From positions 5,860,104-5,924,103 of the forward strand of contig NC_044596.1 of NCBI RefSeq assembly GCF_901933205.1: a DNA stretch of 64,000 nucleotides. The letters are read 5' to 3'. This DNA comes from Camarhynchus parvulus (taxonomy: Eukaryota > Chordata > Aves > Passeriformes > Thraupidae). Both the position numbers and the translations under genes were made by a program. Within the stretch, counting starts at the first letter, position 1. The number at the start of each line of letters is the position of its first letter. The notes below the pieces were generated by a model. The model was given only the letters and a program-made list of their open reading frames with translations, was not told the DNA's origin and did no database searches. Positions 24,401 to 34,565 of this stretch are shown in pieces.

Positions 24401-25976
24401 TCCACATCAGGCTCAGCCCCTCCTGGGCACACCACATGAGCCGAGTTCCGTGGATGCCGTTTTCCATCAGGAAAAAGCCAACTAGCACAGCAGTGCTTAG
24501 CTTGAGGCCCTATTAATAGCAGTTCTAATTATATGGCTGCAAATTTAATTCATGGCAATGATTAGTGTCAAAATCAAAGGCATCACACATCAATATTGAT
24601 AGAATTGTATGAAGCCCATAAACAGAACAAGCAAGCTGACACATCTCCCCCCAGCACTTAGTTGCTGTTAACTGTTGCATTAATGTCCCTTCTCATTTTG
24701 CTTGATGGACATGGTTTTGTTGGAGGAATCCCCAGTTCTGAATGGTTGTGTCTCCAACATGGGCCCCTTTTCCCTTCCTCCCACAGCCAGGAGGCTGAGG
24801 TCCTTTGGAAGGAGAATTTCATCCCATGTACCCGTGCTTGAGCCACAGCATCAGCAGCATTTGCTTTTCACCCTCTCTGGGACAATTCCTGGGGAGCAGA
24901 AGCAGCAGGAGCTGGCAATGTGGCAGGAGCAGTGAGGTGAAGAGCTAAGGGCAGGAGGACACCAAGGGATATCCCAGTGTTTCCAGTGAGGAATCCTCAC
25001 TGGGGGAGCAAATGTGAAAGATTTCGGAGCCGTCTCCCTGACTTTCCCCCAGCCACACAAAAATGCCTTCCCTGGCAGCCGAGACGGAGCCAGCAGCTTG
25101 TTTCCAAAGGAAATCAACAGCTGTGGGCGAGGGAATAGGTGTGACAAAGCTTTCAGACATTAATGGTGTGGGTAGATCCGAGATGGAGGAGGACAGACCA
25201 GGTGGAGAAGGCTCTGCAGCAATCCCTGGCACTTACAGAGGTGCTGAACGGTTCCACCATCATCTCACAGATGGGGAAGGGGGGATAAGGAGAGTCCTGA
25301 GCATCCTGAGCACTCCCTGACTTCCAGACAGGTCTGGTTGTCTTGGAACAGGCACAGAATGCAGAGACAACCTGTTAACCTCCCTCCTCTGCAGCCAGAG
25401 CCCCTCAGCTCAGTGCAGAGCTGCTTCCTACGCCTCACCTGGGCTCCCTCAGGCCATGGAAAAGATAATCCCACGTGTCAAAGGAGGGAAAAATCTGCAA
25501 AAGGTGCAGACAGAGACGGGAGAGAGAGAACAGCATCCTCAGCCCCACACAGGGGAGGATGGGACCAGGATTGTTCCAGTTAATTACAGGGGGATGGATC
25601 CCACCAGCTACAGGCAGCTCTGCTGTTAAATAAGGGCAGATGCCATGAAAACCTGACTGTAGTGAATGCCTGGGATGAATTTACTCCAGAGATGGGCCCA
25701 TTTTCATCCTACAGATGAAGGATTGCAGGTGAAGGATTGCACAGCCCTCCCTCTGGACAGCGGAGCAGGAATAGATTAACTTTGCATCAGAAAGCGTTCA
25801 GTGCAGACTGGCACCAGGAATTAAACCCTGCTGGAGAGGCTGCTGCTTCTGTAATCCTCCATAATTCATGGAACAAGCCCGTAAATACCTCGTGTGCAGG
25901 CACAGGCCCTTGGCTGCTGCTGCCTCTGAAAGAGGAGCCTCCCCTGTCCCCACACTCTGCCCACAGTGAGCACCGG

Positions 25977-26431
25977 GCTGCATCCCCTGCTGCATCCCCG
26001 GCTGCATCCCCAGCTGCATCCCCTGCACCATCCCCAGCTGCATCCCCGGCTGCATCCCCTGCTGCATCCCCTGCTGCATCCCCTGCACCATCCCCAGCTG
26101 CATCCCCTGCACCATCCCCAGCTGCATCCCCTGCTGCATCTCCTGCTGCATCCCCTGCTGCATCCTCTGCTGCATCCCCAGCTGCATCTCCTGCTGCATC
26201 TCCTGCTGCATCCCCTGCTGCATCCTCTGCTGCATCCCCTGCTGCATCCCCTGCACCATCCCCAGCTGCATCCCCTGCTGCATCTCCTGCTGCATCCCCG
26301 GCTGCATCCCCGGCTGCATCCCCAGCTGCATCTCCTGCTGCATCTCCTGCTGCATCTCCTGCTGCATCCCCTGCTGCATCTCCTGCTGCATCCCCTGCTC
26401 ATCCCCTGCTCATCCCCTGCTGCATCCCCAC
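25977..26431. repeat. 12-bp minisatellite (GCTGCATCCCCT), about 38 units
   Basis: Units of 12 bp with core TGCATCCC vary mainly at the last positions (CCTG, CAGC, CGGC, TCTG), with several TGCACCATCCCC variants. On the minus strand each unit contains ATG and GGGGATGCAGC. Because the period is a multiple of three, frames such as MQQGMQQGM and SPAASPAAS stay open for 150-240 codons. Composition, repetition and lack of an initiation or splice context argue against a protein. Confidence 0.97.
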
Positions 26432-27035
26432 TCCGGGCTTGGCACAGGCATTTGGGATGTGCTGAGGGCTCCTTTTCTTCCATTTAGCTGAAAATCCCCG
26501 GCTCTCCCCTGTGCCACAGCACGGGGAGCAGGCGAGTGGAGGGCTCTGCTTTACAAGCTCCCTCTCCCCCACGTTCAAAATTGCCCCACTGACACTCGAG
26601 AGGCACCAGGGAGGCACCTAATTTACTACTACTCAGCACTTGTAAAGTGCTGAATGAATATTAATGAACTGATGTAATTAAAATGATGCAGACATTCAAG
26701 TGTAGTATCTGCCTGTCCTTGTATCTTCCTGGATAGATGAGGAAGAAATTCCCTGCTGCTTAAGGACTCAAAAAATTAACAGCCTGCTGTTGATTACATT
26801 TGTTAACTCTTTCCCTGGCATGGAGGAGCAGGGGCTGCATTTAACAGGTTCACCTAATGCTGTCATTTAGAGCTGAGGTTAATTGGAAGGGTCTCAGCTT
26901 GCCAGAGCAGCAGCTCCAGGGCTGTTTTTGCTGGAGCTGGATCAGACCCAGCTGCAGCTCCAGCTCCAAAGGCCAACAGGGCTCTCACACACCTCTGCTT
27001 ACACCCCAAGGCCACTTCCAAACTTATTTTAAATG

Positions 27036-27089
27036 CAGAACTCATCTGAGAGTTCCCTTCCAACTCAGAGTATTCTGTGATTTTGTGAC
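27036..27089 (+). mobile_element. CR1 LINE 3' terminal fragment
   Basis: A plus-oriented CR1 tail: CCCTTCCAACTCAGAGTATT followed by CTGTGATTTTGTGAC, the typical terminal ATTCTGTGA-type short repeat. Only about 50 bp is recognisable. Confidence 0.8.
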
Positions 27090-27127
27090 TCAGAAGTGGC
27101 GAAATCCCAGCTGGACTTCAAAGGCCT

Positions 27128-27231
27128 AAAAGTCATTCAAGGTCAGGTTGGACAGGGCTTGGAGCAGCCTGGGCGGGTGGAAGGTGTCCTTGCCCATGTC
27201 CCTTCCAACCCAGAAACATTCTGTGACTCTC
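27128..27231 (+). mobile_element. CR1 LINE 3' terminal fragment
   Basis: A second plus-oriented CR1 tail lies 40 bp after the first. Words are AAGGTCAGGTTGGACAGGGC, GGTGTCCTTGCCCATG, CCCTTCCAACCCAGAAACAT and TCTGTGACTCT. Two tails in the same orientation suggest either two insertions or a local duplication. Confidence 0.9.
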
Positions 27232-27785
27232 ACCTGAGCCCCACCAGCCTCCCCATGGTGTTTGTGGTGCAGAGGAGGAGGAATGTTCCAGGGCTGATCA
27301 ATCATACAGCAGGAGGGAAGAGGCACAGGACTCTGCCCTGAGGCTTGGTTCCAAAAGCAGCCACATTAACTCATTCCTGCCCCTCCATGACCAAAATCCT
27401 GCCAGCACCAGCAGCTCCAACGGCTTTGTAACTCTCACTCTTCTACAGCAGCTGCAGAAGGATTGCTAGGAAACAAAACCATTGCAAGATTTCCATCTGA
27501 CCTCCATTGGTTCCTTTCCCAGGACCATCCTGCAGCAGCTTCAACTTCACCTTTCCCAAAAATGGCATTCCAAAACAAACCACACCAACAACACTGAGAG
27601 CTGACCTCTGCCTCTCCAACACCAGGCTGTGACCCACACCCTGCCATTCCCACTCCTGCTTCACTCCCAGTTTCCCACTGGGAAACACCTGTAAGGCACA
27701 GCAGCAGTGAGGCGAACAAGAGCATCCCGAGAGAGACCAACCCCAGACCAGCTCCTGGCTCTCCACAGCCACGGACAGGGCTCAC

Positions 27786-27968
27786 CTTCTTCAGCCTGCC
27801 CGTCTTGGTGCCCACGAAGACCACGCTGTAGCCGTTGTAGACGTAGGAAGCCACGGAGGTCATGCGGTCGCGGCTGGAGGTGAAGAGCGTCACCCCCTCC
27901 ACGGGCACCGAGCCCCCCAGGGGCTGGTTGATGTCCAGCCCACAGAAGTTGTCATCGATGGGGACTGG
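27786..27968 (-). CDS. PLXNA2: PLXNA2 second coding exon (Sema domain)
   Basis: This 183-bp, phase-0 exon encodes residues 397-457, starting [10 protein letters not shown] and ending GTKTGRLKK. It forms later blades of the Sema propeller and contains Cys405, which in the PLXNA2 family pairs with Cys284 of the preceding exon. The acceptor is CTTTCCAG just before the first codon. The donor is AAGAAG|GTGAG with GTGAG at 27781-27785. The residues match remembered mammalian PLXNA2 closely, with substitutions such as [11 protein letters not shown] in the middle. The exon reads through without stop or frameshift. Confidence 0.96.
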
Positions 27969-28375
27969 CTGGAAAGACAAGGTTTGGGGCAGCTGTGAGT
28001 GAAACAGAGCCCAGGGTGGCCCCACACATTCAGGGTGGTGTGGAGGGTGCTGGCAGCAGGGTTGGGGCCACCAATGTGTCACCCCCTGCCAGCTCCAGCC
28101 ACCTTCCCCAGGGCTCCTGCAGCTTCCAGAGCCCGGGTTTGGGAGTGACAAAGACTCCCAGGAAGCTGCACACTTCATTCTGCCTTAACACCATCCCTTC
28201 CCTCATTGTCATCCCACTGCAGGATGACAGCATGGATTAAAGGGAAGAGTGCTGTGATTTTAGGGAAACTGAGGGACAGACGGGCTGATCCTACTCCACA
28301 AACGGGTGTTCCATTGGGGCAGGGATTGAACCCGGCTCTCGAGGGCCCCACAGCCCACACCCAGCGCATCCTTAC
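27969..28375 (-). other. PLXNA2: PLXNA2 407-bp intron between first and second coding exons
   Basis: Donor GTAAGG (minus strand, from 28375) and acceptor TTTCCAG (27969-27975) bound it. No repeat or other feature is recognised inside. It is very short beside the 27.6-kb intron that follows. Confidence 0.95.
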
Positions 28376-29563
28376 CGCTTTGGTGCACTGCACGTCCTTG
28401 CCCAGCAGCCAGTTGAGCTCCAGGTTGCCCTCGCCCTGGTAGCAGGACTGCAGGCGCTCCTTGATGTGGGCGTTGATGGTGCGGATGGGGAAGGCGCAGA
28501 GCGCCGAGTCGTCGGGCGGCTGGTGGTACTGCTTCTGCCCCTTGGAGAAGATGGCAAAGAGCACGTCCTCCTGTGCTGTGATGTTGAGGGCCCTGGCCAG
28601 CACCTCCCCGGGCTTGGCCAGGTAGGCGGCCTGCAGCAGGCGGTACTCGGTGTCACCTCTGACACAGCCGAAGGGCAGCGACACGTACGAGTGGAACTTG
28701 GGGTCGTCCTTGCACAGGCGGACAATGCGCGAGGTGTAGAAGAGGTCGCTGGCGGAGTTGATGGAGACGCCCTCGGGGGTCTCCGGCTGCACCGTCAGGA
28801 AATACACGAAGTTCCCACTGGCGAAGCCGTAGATGTAAAAAATGTCAAAGTGCGAAACCAGGGCCAGCGTGTCCGAGGGGATTTTGATGAGGGACGAGAC
28901 AAAGTCGCTGTGGAGCTCGTAATCCAACATCGCCGAGGACTCCGGGTCCCGGGGCAGCTTGCGGCTGGACAGGGTGGGGAAATAATCCTGCTTGCCATCC
29001 ACGGCCGTGCCGATGAAGAGCTTCCCGTCCTCGCCCTCGGAGCGCACGATCACCCCGTACATGGTGCCCGTCTTGTTGACGCTGGACAGGTAATGCTCCT
29101 TCTTGTGCGAGGGCTCCACCAGGATGAAGAGGTCGTCGAGGCGCAGCAGCTTGCAGACGCCCTGGTAGAGGCTGCCGCAGGCCAGCAGCCGGTTCTCGGA
29201 GTAGTCGATGATGAGCAGCTTGTTGACGTTGTTGGTGAGCGTCAGGACCTCGCTGCAGGGCTGCACGATGAGGGGAGGGTAGCAGGATTTGTTGTCCTCC
29301 TCGGGACCGGTTTTGTGAGCCACCAGGATGGTCAGGTTCCCCGAGAGCTTGTAGACCCTGTTGATGGCCCCCACGTAGACGGCGCCGGTGCCCCGGTGCA
29401 CCGTCAGGTGGTTGAACGTCCAGTCCCGGTTCTCCGAGTGGAAAGTGTTGAAGGAGGCATTGCTGGACACGTTCCTGGAGAGCAATGCCAGGAGGAGGCA
29501 GAGCAGAGCCACTGAGCAGCTGTCAGAGTCCAGTAGCCGAGGCCAGGTCCTCCTCTGATCCAT
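28376..29563 (-). CDS. PLXNA2: PLXNA2 first coding exon: signal peptide and most of Sema domain
   Basis: The exon encodes residues 1-396. Translation starts at the ATG at 29561-29563 (context CCCAGGATGG, A at -3 and G at +4). The resulting [11 protein letters not shown] matches the remembered start of mammalian PLXNA2 (MEQRRPWPR), so the non-ATG-extended frame upstream is not used. Residues 17-29 are a hydrophobic signal-peptide core. The Sema domain begins near residue 37. Cysteines 94, 103, 129, 137, 284, 300, 356, 374 and 393 sit where plexin-A2 Sema disulfides are expected. NXS/T sequons occur at 31, 35, 76, 91, 163 and 327. Odd point: residues 302-304 read RGD after Cys300, where I recall no RGD in mammals. 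The donor is AAAGCG|GTAAGG. Confidence 0.97.
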
Positions 29564-29630
29564 CCTGGGAAAGGCGAGCTCTGTGTCCCCCGCGCGTGTC
29601 CTGAGCCCCGGCAATGTCCCTCACATGGTT
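29564..29630 (-). promoter_or_regulatory. PLXNA2: PLXNA2 5'UTR segment with a start-stop uORF
   Basis: The 67 nt between a strong acceptor (TTCTTCTCTCCACAG, minus strand, ending at 29631) and the start codon. An ATG directly followed by TGA lies at 29621-29626 in the context AACCATGTGA (A at -3). This minimal start-stop upstream ORF lies 58 nt before the main ATG. The presence of a 5' splice acceptor implies that at least one non-coding exon lies farther right. Confidence 0.8.
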
Positions 29631-30437
29631 CTGTGGAGAGAAGAACCACCCAGAGCCAAGGATTAGATCCCGTGTGCCCTGCAGATAAAATTCAAAGGAA
29701 GCTTTCTAATTACACAGTCCTTGAGATAAAGGGAGGATGTCTCTAAGCACAGCGAGAATTAAGCGAGTCCATAACTTAGTGGAGAACAGTTCAGGCTTGA
29801 TGCTTTGCCACTTGTTTCAGCCCCTGCATCTTAATTTGTGGTGGGCTTTGGCTGTTTAGAACATGCTCTGCTCAGACAGGGAGGGGAGAATCAGCTCCAG
29901 CCCAAGACAAAGCCTGCAGCTCACAGCCCCAACCACCCATCTGCAATCTTGGCTGAAAGGATGTCTCCTGCAGGGTGTGTTGCTGGAAGCAGCAGAGGAA
30001 ATGAGAGCTGTTCTTTACCTTTAAACCCTCTCTGATTTAATTTGGGAACCTGAGGAAGAAGCCTCGTGCAGGCAAGCTCATTGAGCACACACCGAAGGCG
30101 CTGACATCTCCCCTCAAACCCTCCCCAGAGCCACAAGTGCCTCTCAAGCAGGTGCTTTTTAGGCAGGAGCTCCTTCACAAGGTACTTTCCTGCCAAAAAG
30201 CAGCTGCCACCAAGGTGGGAGCACATGGTTAGATCAGCCACCAAAGCCTGCCAGCAGGAGAGACACCACCAGTCTAGAGCAGCTGGCTTGACCTGCCCAC
30301 GGAGGTGTCTGAGTGCGAGAAAACCACCACAAAGTTCTCCTTTATCCCAAATTACGCATTCCTGACGTGCTCCAGGCTGGGCAGGCAAAGGCACGGCTCC
30401 AGAGAATCCTCCCCCACCTCGGGGTCACCCCAGCCCT

Positions 30438-30490
30438 GGCAGGGGGTGGCCCTGGATGAGATTCAAGGTCCCTTCCAACCCAAACCATCC
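30438..30490 (+). mobile_element. CR1 LINE 3' terminal fragment
   Basis: The words GGATGAGATTCAAGGTCCC and TTCCAACCCAAACCATCC identify the CR1 terminal region in plus orientation. Only about 50 bp remain. Confidence 0.8.
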
Positions 30491-30579
30491 CCGTGGAGGA
30501 GGCCAAACACCTGGGGAGTTAAACACCAGCAGAATGGATGATTTTAACTCTCACCATTAATACCATTTGATCATTAATT

Positions 30580-30626
30580 TTCCCTCTCTTTCTTTCTTTT
30601 TTCTTTTTCTTTTTTTTTTTTTTTTC
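30580..30626. repeat. Polypyrimidine tract ending in a long T run
   Basis: CCCTCTCTTTCTTTC passes into TTTTTCT words and then a run of about 20 T. On the minus strand it is a poly(A)-rich purine tract, possibly the remnant of a retroposed tail. No body of an element is visible next to it. Confidence 0.8.
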
Positions 30627-31019
30627 TGAAGGGAGTTTTAAAATACAGCCTCAGAAGCAATCTGCAGCTATTAGTAACGCAAGGTGAAAGAGAGAGTAAA
30701 TTCAGGGACACAATATAAACCCAAGCAGCTGAAAGGCCTCAATTAGGCTGAAAGGAGTTATCTGGTATTTAAATAATTATTAGATTGAAGGAATAATCAC
30801 AGGTCTGAGCCGATTTTTTCCCCCACTGTCATCCTAATGGAGACTATAATATTATTATTCAAATGCCCATGATTCTCATTGAGGGGGGAAGAAAAAAGGG
30901 CTCATTTAATCTCCATGTGACAGGGCTTCAGCAGGCACCATTAGTCATTTCTCTCATTTCAGCTGTCACTCACTCACGGGCACCACAGTTTGTCATTAGT
31001 GGCATTTTGTGCAGACCCC

Positions 31020-31038
31020 CAAAAAAAAAAAAAAAAAA
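31020..31038. repeat. Poly(A) tract
   Basis: An uninterrupted run of about 18 A after CAGACCCCC. No flanking retroposed sequence is recognised. Confidence 0.85.
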
Positions 31039-32908
31039 GGAAAATTAAAGCCAAAACAACAAGAGAATCTCCTGTGGCCAATGACGGCTCAAAGGCACAA
31101 TTCTGATGTCACTAGTGTGGCAGCTGTGTTTGCCTGGTGCTGAGGGGGCTTTTCTTTGGGGGTGGGGTGGCTCTGGTGAGCAGTGATTTACACTCAGCCC
31201 GGCTGGGCCCTCACCCATCACCCCTGCTCCCTCAGCTCCTGGTTTTGGGATATTTCACCCCTCTGGGTGTGCCCCAGCACCCCCAGGACACAGCGAACAC
31301 CCCCAGTGCCTCACTGACCCCACATCCTCACCCATCCCCATCCTCATCCCCACAAGCTTTTCCCTGCCTGTCCTTTCTCTGTCCCCGTGCCTCCCCCTGC
31401 CCAGAGGCCCCCAGGGTCCCCAGGCACTCACAGGGAGGAGCAGATTGGGCCATAAATCCCACGCTGGCTTTGTGGGGGCTGTGATCCTGAACAGACCCTC
31501 CTGAGGAATGACAGAGCCAGCCAGGAGGGGCAGGGGGGCCGGGATTGCTCTGGAAGCTGGGGGTGCTTCTGCCCTTTTTGCTGTTTACAGCCCCATGAGG
31601 TTCACGGCTGTGAATGGGGGAATGACCTCCCTGGGGGTCACCAGGCTGTGACACCCCTGCACTGCCCCCTGGGGTCACCAGGAGGGCAGGCTGACAAACC
31701 ACAGGCAGGACAAACCCTCTGTCACAGCCCTCTTGCACCAGCCTGAGCCTTTCCCCTCCTGCTGGCTCCATTCTGGGTCTGGGAATGAGGGAAAAGCCCC
31801 AGGTTTGGCCATTTCCCTGCAGCAAGAGGGATCGCAGATGCTGGGCCCTCGTCCCTCCTGCAGCACGATGGGAATTTTCCTGTGAAACCTTTCCAGGCAC
31901 TGAAGCTGCTGCAGTGATTGATCCCCTCCAAGGAGTGACACTCAGCACACATTTGTCAGCTGTGGAGGAAGACTTTGCCATAATTAATGAGGTTTGGGTT
32001 TAATTAGGCAAAAAGTCCGAGCCAAAGTGTCTGATGGAAGCTTCTCCAAGCCCTGGGATGTTTCCAGCGTGGATCAGAGGCCTGGATGCTCAGTGCTGCC
32101 TCTTTGGCCAGGCCACCACAGCCAGAGGAGCCCAAGAGCCTGACCCCAAGGGAAATTACTGGCACCTTGGTGTGAATAACTGGAATTCTGTAACACAGAG
32201 CCACGAGGATGCCTGCTACCACATCCTCTTGGGCCTTTTCATTTACTATTTTGACTCCAACAAGAATAAGAACAAGTAGTAAATCACCAGTGAGGAGCTT
32301 GGTGAGGTTTCTCCAGAGGTTTCCCCACAGGGATGACAAATAACAAGCTTTTCCTAAAACACAACCTGAACCCTTTGGACCAAACTCCAGGCTCCTGGCT
32401 GGCCCTGTGCTGGCAGCCAGGGCAGGGCCCGTGCCAGGAGCTGTGTCCCCCCTTCCCAGGGCTGCTCCTTCCCAGGGCTGGCATCCACAGCCCTCTGAGA
32501 AAGAGTTAAGAGGGCAAAGCACAGCATTGTGATTATTGCTTCCTCCAGGCCTGGGACAAGGAAGAGGAGGGGAAGAACAGAGCCCAGCCACGAAAAGGCA
32601 TTTCCCTGATAACAAACAACATCACAGGAATTATGCACAAAATTCGTCCGGAGCCCAGATATTTGTTTACACAGCACACACTGTGCAAAGCTCTCCCCTC
32701 CACCTCCCTCCTGTGCACACACATCCCAAGGGGTCCAGAGGAACAGAGAACCCAGGGGGGGGCCCTGCCCTGAGCCCCAGCTTTGGAGCTGCAGATTGCA
32801 GGACAAGGACACAGCACATCCAGTGCCACCCCCGGTGCTCCCCAGGTTTGCTGGACAGGCCTGGACAAGCTGTGCTCCTCAGTGCCCATCCCCAGGGGGA
32901 TCCAGAGC

Positions 32909-33401
32909 TGTAGGAGCATCGGGGGTAGCACGGTCGGGATGGATGGAGACCAGAGATCTGTGAAGCCAGCTCGTGGAATTTGGGGTTTATTGCAAAGGGC
33001 CTGGGGCAGGGCCCTGCTGGGAGCTGCCAGCCACAGCTCAGAGCAGGCTGAGAGAAGAGAGGGGCAGAGAGGATGAGAGGGTAAGAGAATAAGAGGGTAA
33101 GAGAGCGAAGCTCTCATTACAATACAATAAAGAATCATTACATTACCATACCGTGTTACATTTTAAACCCTAAAAACTCCTCTTTGGGCCCCTTCTGCCA
33201 AGCTCGGACCCTTGGACCTGCCTGCCCGCACTGGCTGCCTTGAAGTCTGACACCAAGGGGAAATTTAACACTTCTGAGGTTTCGTGGCTGCTTTAGTCGA
33301 GTTTGGGGAGGCTGGGGTTGAGCCAGACCTGTGTAAACAGGTCACCGGTGCTGGTTGATGTTGAGAGAGCAAAGTTGGACGGAGAGCTGTGATGTGTAAC
33401 A
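32909..33401 (-). mobile_element. Solo LTR of an endogenous retrovirus
   Basis: On the minus strand the segment starts TGTTACACATCACAG, carries an AATAAA in the context TTTGCAATAAACCCC about 75 bp before its end, and finishes with a U5-like region ending GCTCCTACA. TG...CA ends, the polyadenylation signal position and a length of about 490 bp fit a retroviral LTR, probably of an avian ERVK-like group. No internal viral genes flank it. I could not find a convincing target-site duplication, so the exact ends are tentative. Confidence 0.7.
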
Positions 33402-34174
33402 GCCTCCTGCTGCAGGCCCAGCTGTTAGCGCCATCACTGCAGCGCTGCTCTCTAAAGAGTCCTCAAGGACCCCCAGAAACAGAATCCACAACCCCTCCAG
33501 GCAATCTAGGTCAGTTTTACGTGCCTCAGAAAGTGCTTTTTCTGGTTTCCTACCTGAGTCCTGATGGACTGAGCTTTACCCACCTCTCCACCGGTGCACC
33601 TGAGCATCCTTTGATTACTCATGGGCTTCATTCCCAACAAAATGGAATTTAATGGCTGCTGACCTTCGGTGCAAGCAGATTAAACGATGCAATGATTTGC
33701 CCAAGGCTAAGCAAAAGGTCCCAGTGGCAAGGCAGGGAGTTTTATCTCCCGAGCCCCAGCCCCGTGTCCCCAGGTGACATCCAGCTGCAGTTTATTACCA
33801 GGGAATGTTACAGAGCAGCACGAGGGAGGATCACAGCGAGCTGCAGGAGGAAAACAAGCAGCAGCTCCTGCTGGCCTCACTCCAAGCACACCACAGGCAA
33901 GTGAAGAGCCCCAGCTCCAAATTAAATGGGTCCCCAGGCGCTCCATTAAACAGAGATGGTGCAGCAGAGCTCCTGGGCTGTGCCAGCCCCGTGCAGCGAG
34001 CGCCGGGCGTGATCCTGGCTGCATTCACACAGCAAGGCAGGACAGGGGGCATTGGGCACAGCTGCTGCTCGGGGGCTGAGTGCCCCCAAAACAGCCCTGG
34101 GTCACTCTCAGCCAGAGGGGCTGGGGTGTGGGGACTTCTGGGCATGGCTGGTGCAGCTCCCTGACCCTCCAGAA

Positions 34175-34565
34175 TGGGTTTATCTCCTGAGATCAGCACC
34201 AAGCTGGGTTTATCTCCCAGGATCAGCACCAAGCTGGGTTTATCTCCTGAGATCAGCACCAAGCTCGGTTTATCTCCTGAGATCAGCACCCAACTGGGTT
34301 TATCTCCCAGGATCAGCACCAACTCAAGTTTATCTCTTGAGATCAGCACCAACTCGGGTTTATCTCCTGAGATCGGCACCCAGCAGGGTTTATCTCCTGG
34401 AATCAGCACCAAACTGGGTTTATCTCCCTGTATCAGTGCCAAGCCGGGTTTATCTCCTGAGATCAGCACCCAGCAGGGTTTATCTCCTGGAATCAGCACC
34501 AAACTGGGTTTATCTCCCAGGATCAGCACCCAGCAGGGTTTATCTCCTGAGATCAGCACCAAGTT
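34175..34565. repeat. 30-bp minisatellite, 13 copies in perfect register
   Basis: Thirteen units keep an exact 30-bp period with no indels. All 13 contain GTTTATCTC, whose reverse complement contains AGATAA, a WGATAR GATA-factor site. Other positions vary (AAGCTGG, CAGCAGG, AAACTGG before the core; CCTGAGATC, CCCAGGATC, CCTGGAATC after it). A CAGCAGG unit followed by an AAACTGG unit recurs at 34381 and 34471, showing segmental expansion. Long frames across it are by-products of the multiple-of-three period. Confidence 0.98.

Larger units (their letters stand above)
211..27785 (-). other. PLXNA2: PLXNA2 intron between second and third coding exons (27.6 kb)
   Basis: This long intron separates the 183-bp and 135-bp exons. 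I see no other gene in it. It holds CR1 LINE tails (11.4, 15.0 and 27.1 kb), one passerine-type LTR (17.8 kb) and many tandem arrays, listed separately. The stretches between them (about 2.0-4.8, 4.9-8.3, 8.5-11.4, 11.7-14.2, 15.2-16.6, 20.8-25.9 and 26.5-27.0 kb) are single-copy-looking DNA. They alternate between GC-rich blocks with many CAG/CTG-type words and AT-rich islands. Some AT-rich islands (5.68-5.73, 12.1-12.3, 12.84-12.93, 13.65-14.0 and 24.47-24.62 kb) look like possible conserved noncoding elements, but I cannot test conservation. Confidence 0.9.
76..29630 (-). other. PLXNA2: PLXNA2 gene, 5' part (three coding exons, partial)
   Basis: The gene runs right to left and is cut by the left edge of the window. 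Three exons join in phase 0: 28376-29630 (67 nt 5'UTR plus 396 codons), 27786-27968 (61 codons) and 76-210 (45 codons). All splice sites inside the window are GT/AG. The 502 codons cover the signal peptide and nearly all of the Sema domain. From family knowledge, the PSI, IPT/TIG, transmembrane and intracellular GAP exons should follow to the left. Plexin-A2 is a type I membrane receptor for class 3 and 6 semaphorins (class 3 through neuropilins) in axon guidance. The choice of PLXNA2 over PLXNA1/A3/A4 rests on near-identity to remembered mammalian PLXNA2 across long stretches, for example residues 86-240. Confidence 0.96.

Noticed and set aside
28315..28345. tRNA-like T-loop word GGGATTGAACCCGG
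   Set aside because: No matching acceptor stem, D-loop or anticodon arm around it. It lies in the short plexin intron.
28466..29515. 349-codon open frame on the plus strand opposite the first plexin exon
   Set aside because: It is the antisense shadow of a GC-rich coding exon. It is rich in V, E, G and Q, has no family similarity that I recognise, and no promoter context.
29564..29614. 17-codon N-terminal extension of the plexin frame beginning at TTG
   Set aside because: It lacks an ATG. The downstream ATG at 29563 has good context and matches the family's conserved first residues.
34175..34565. CRISPR-like appearance (30-bp repeat)
   Set aside because: Units are directly contiguous with no spacers and vary inside. 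The host is a vertebrate.
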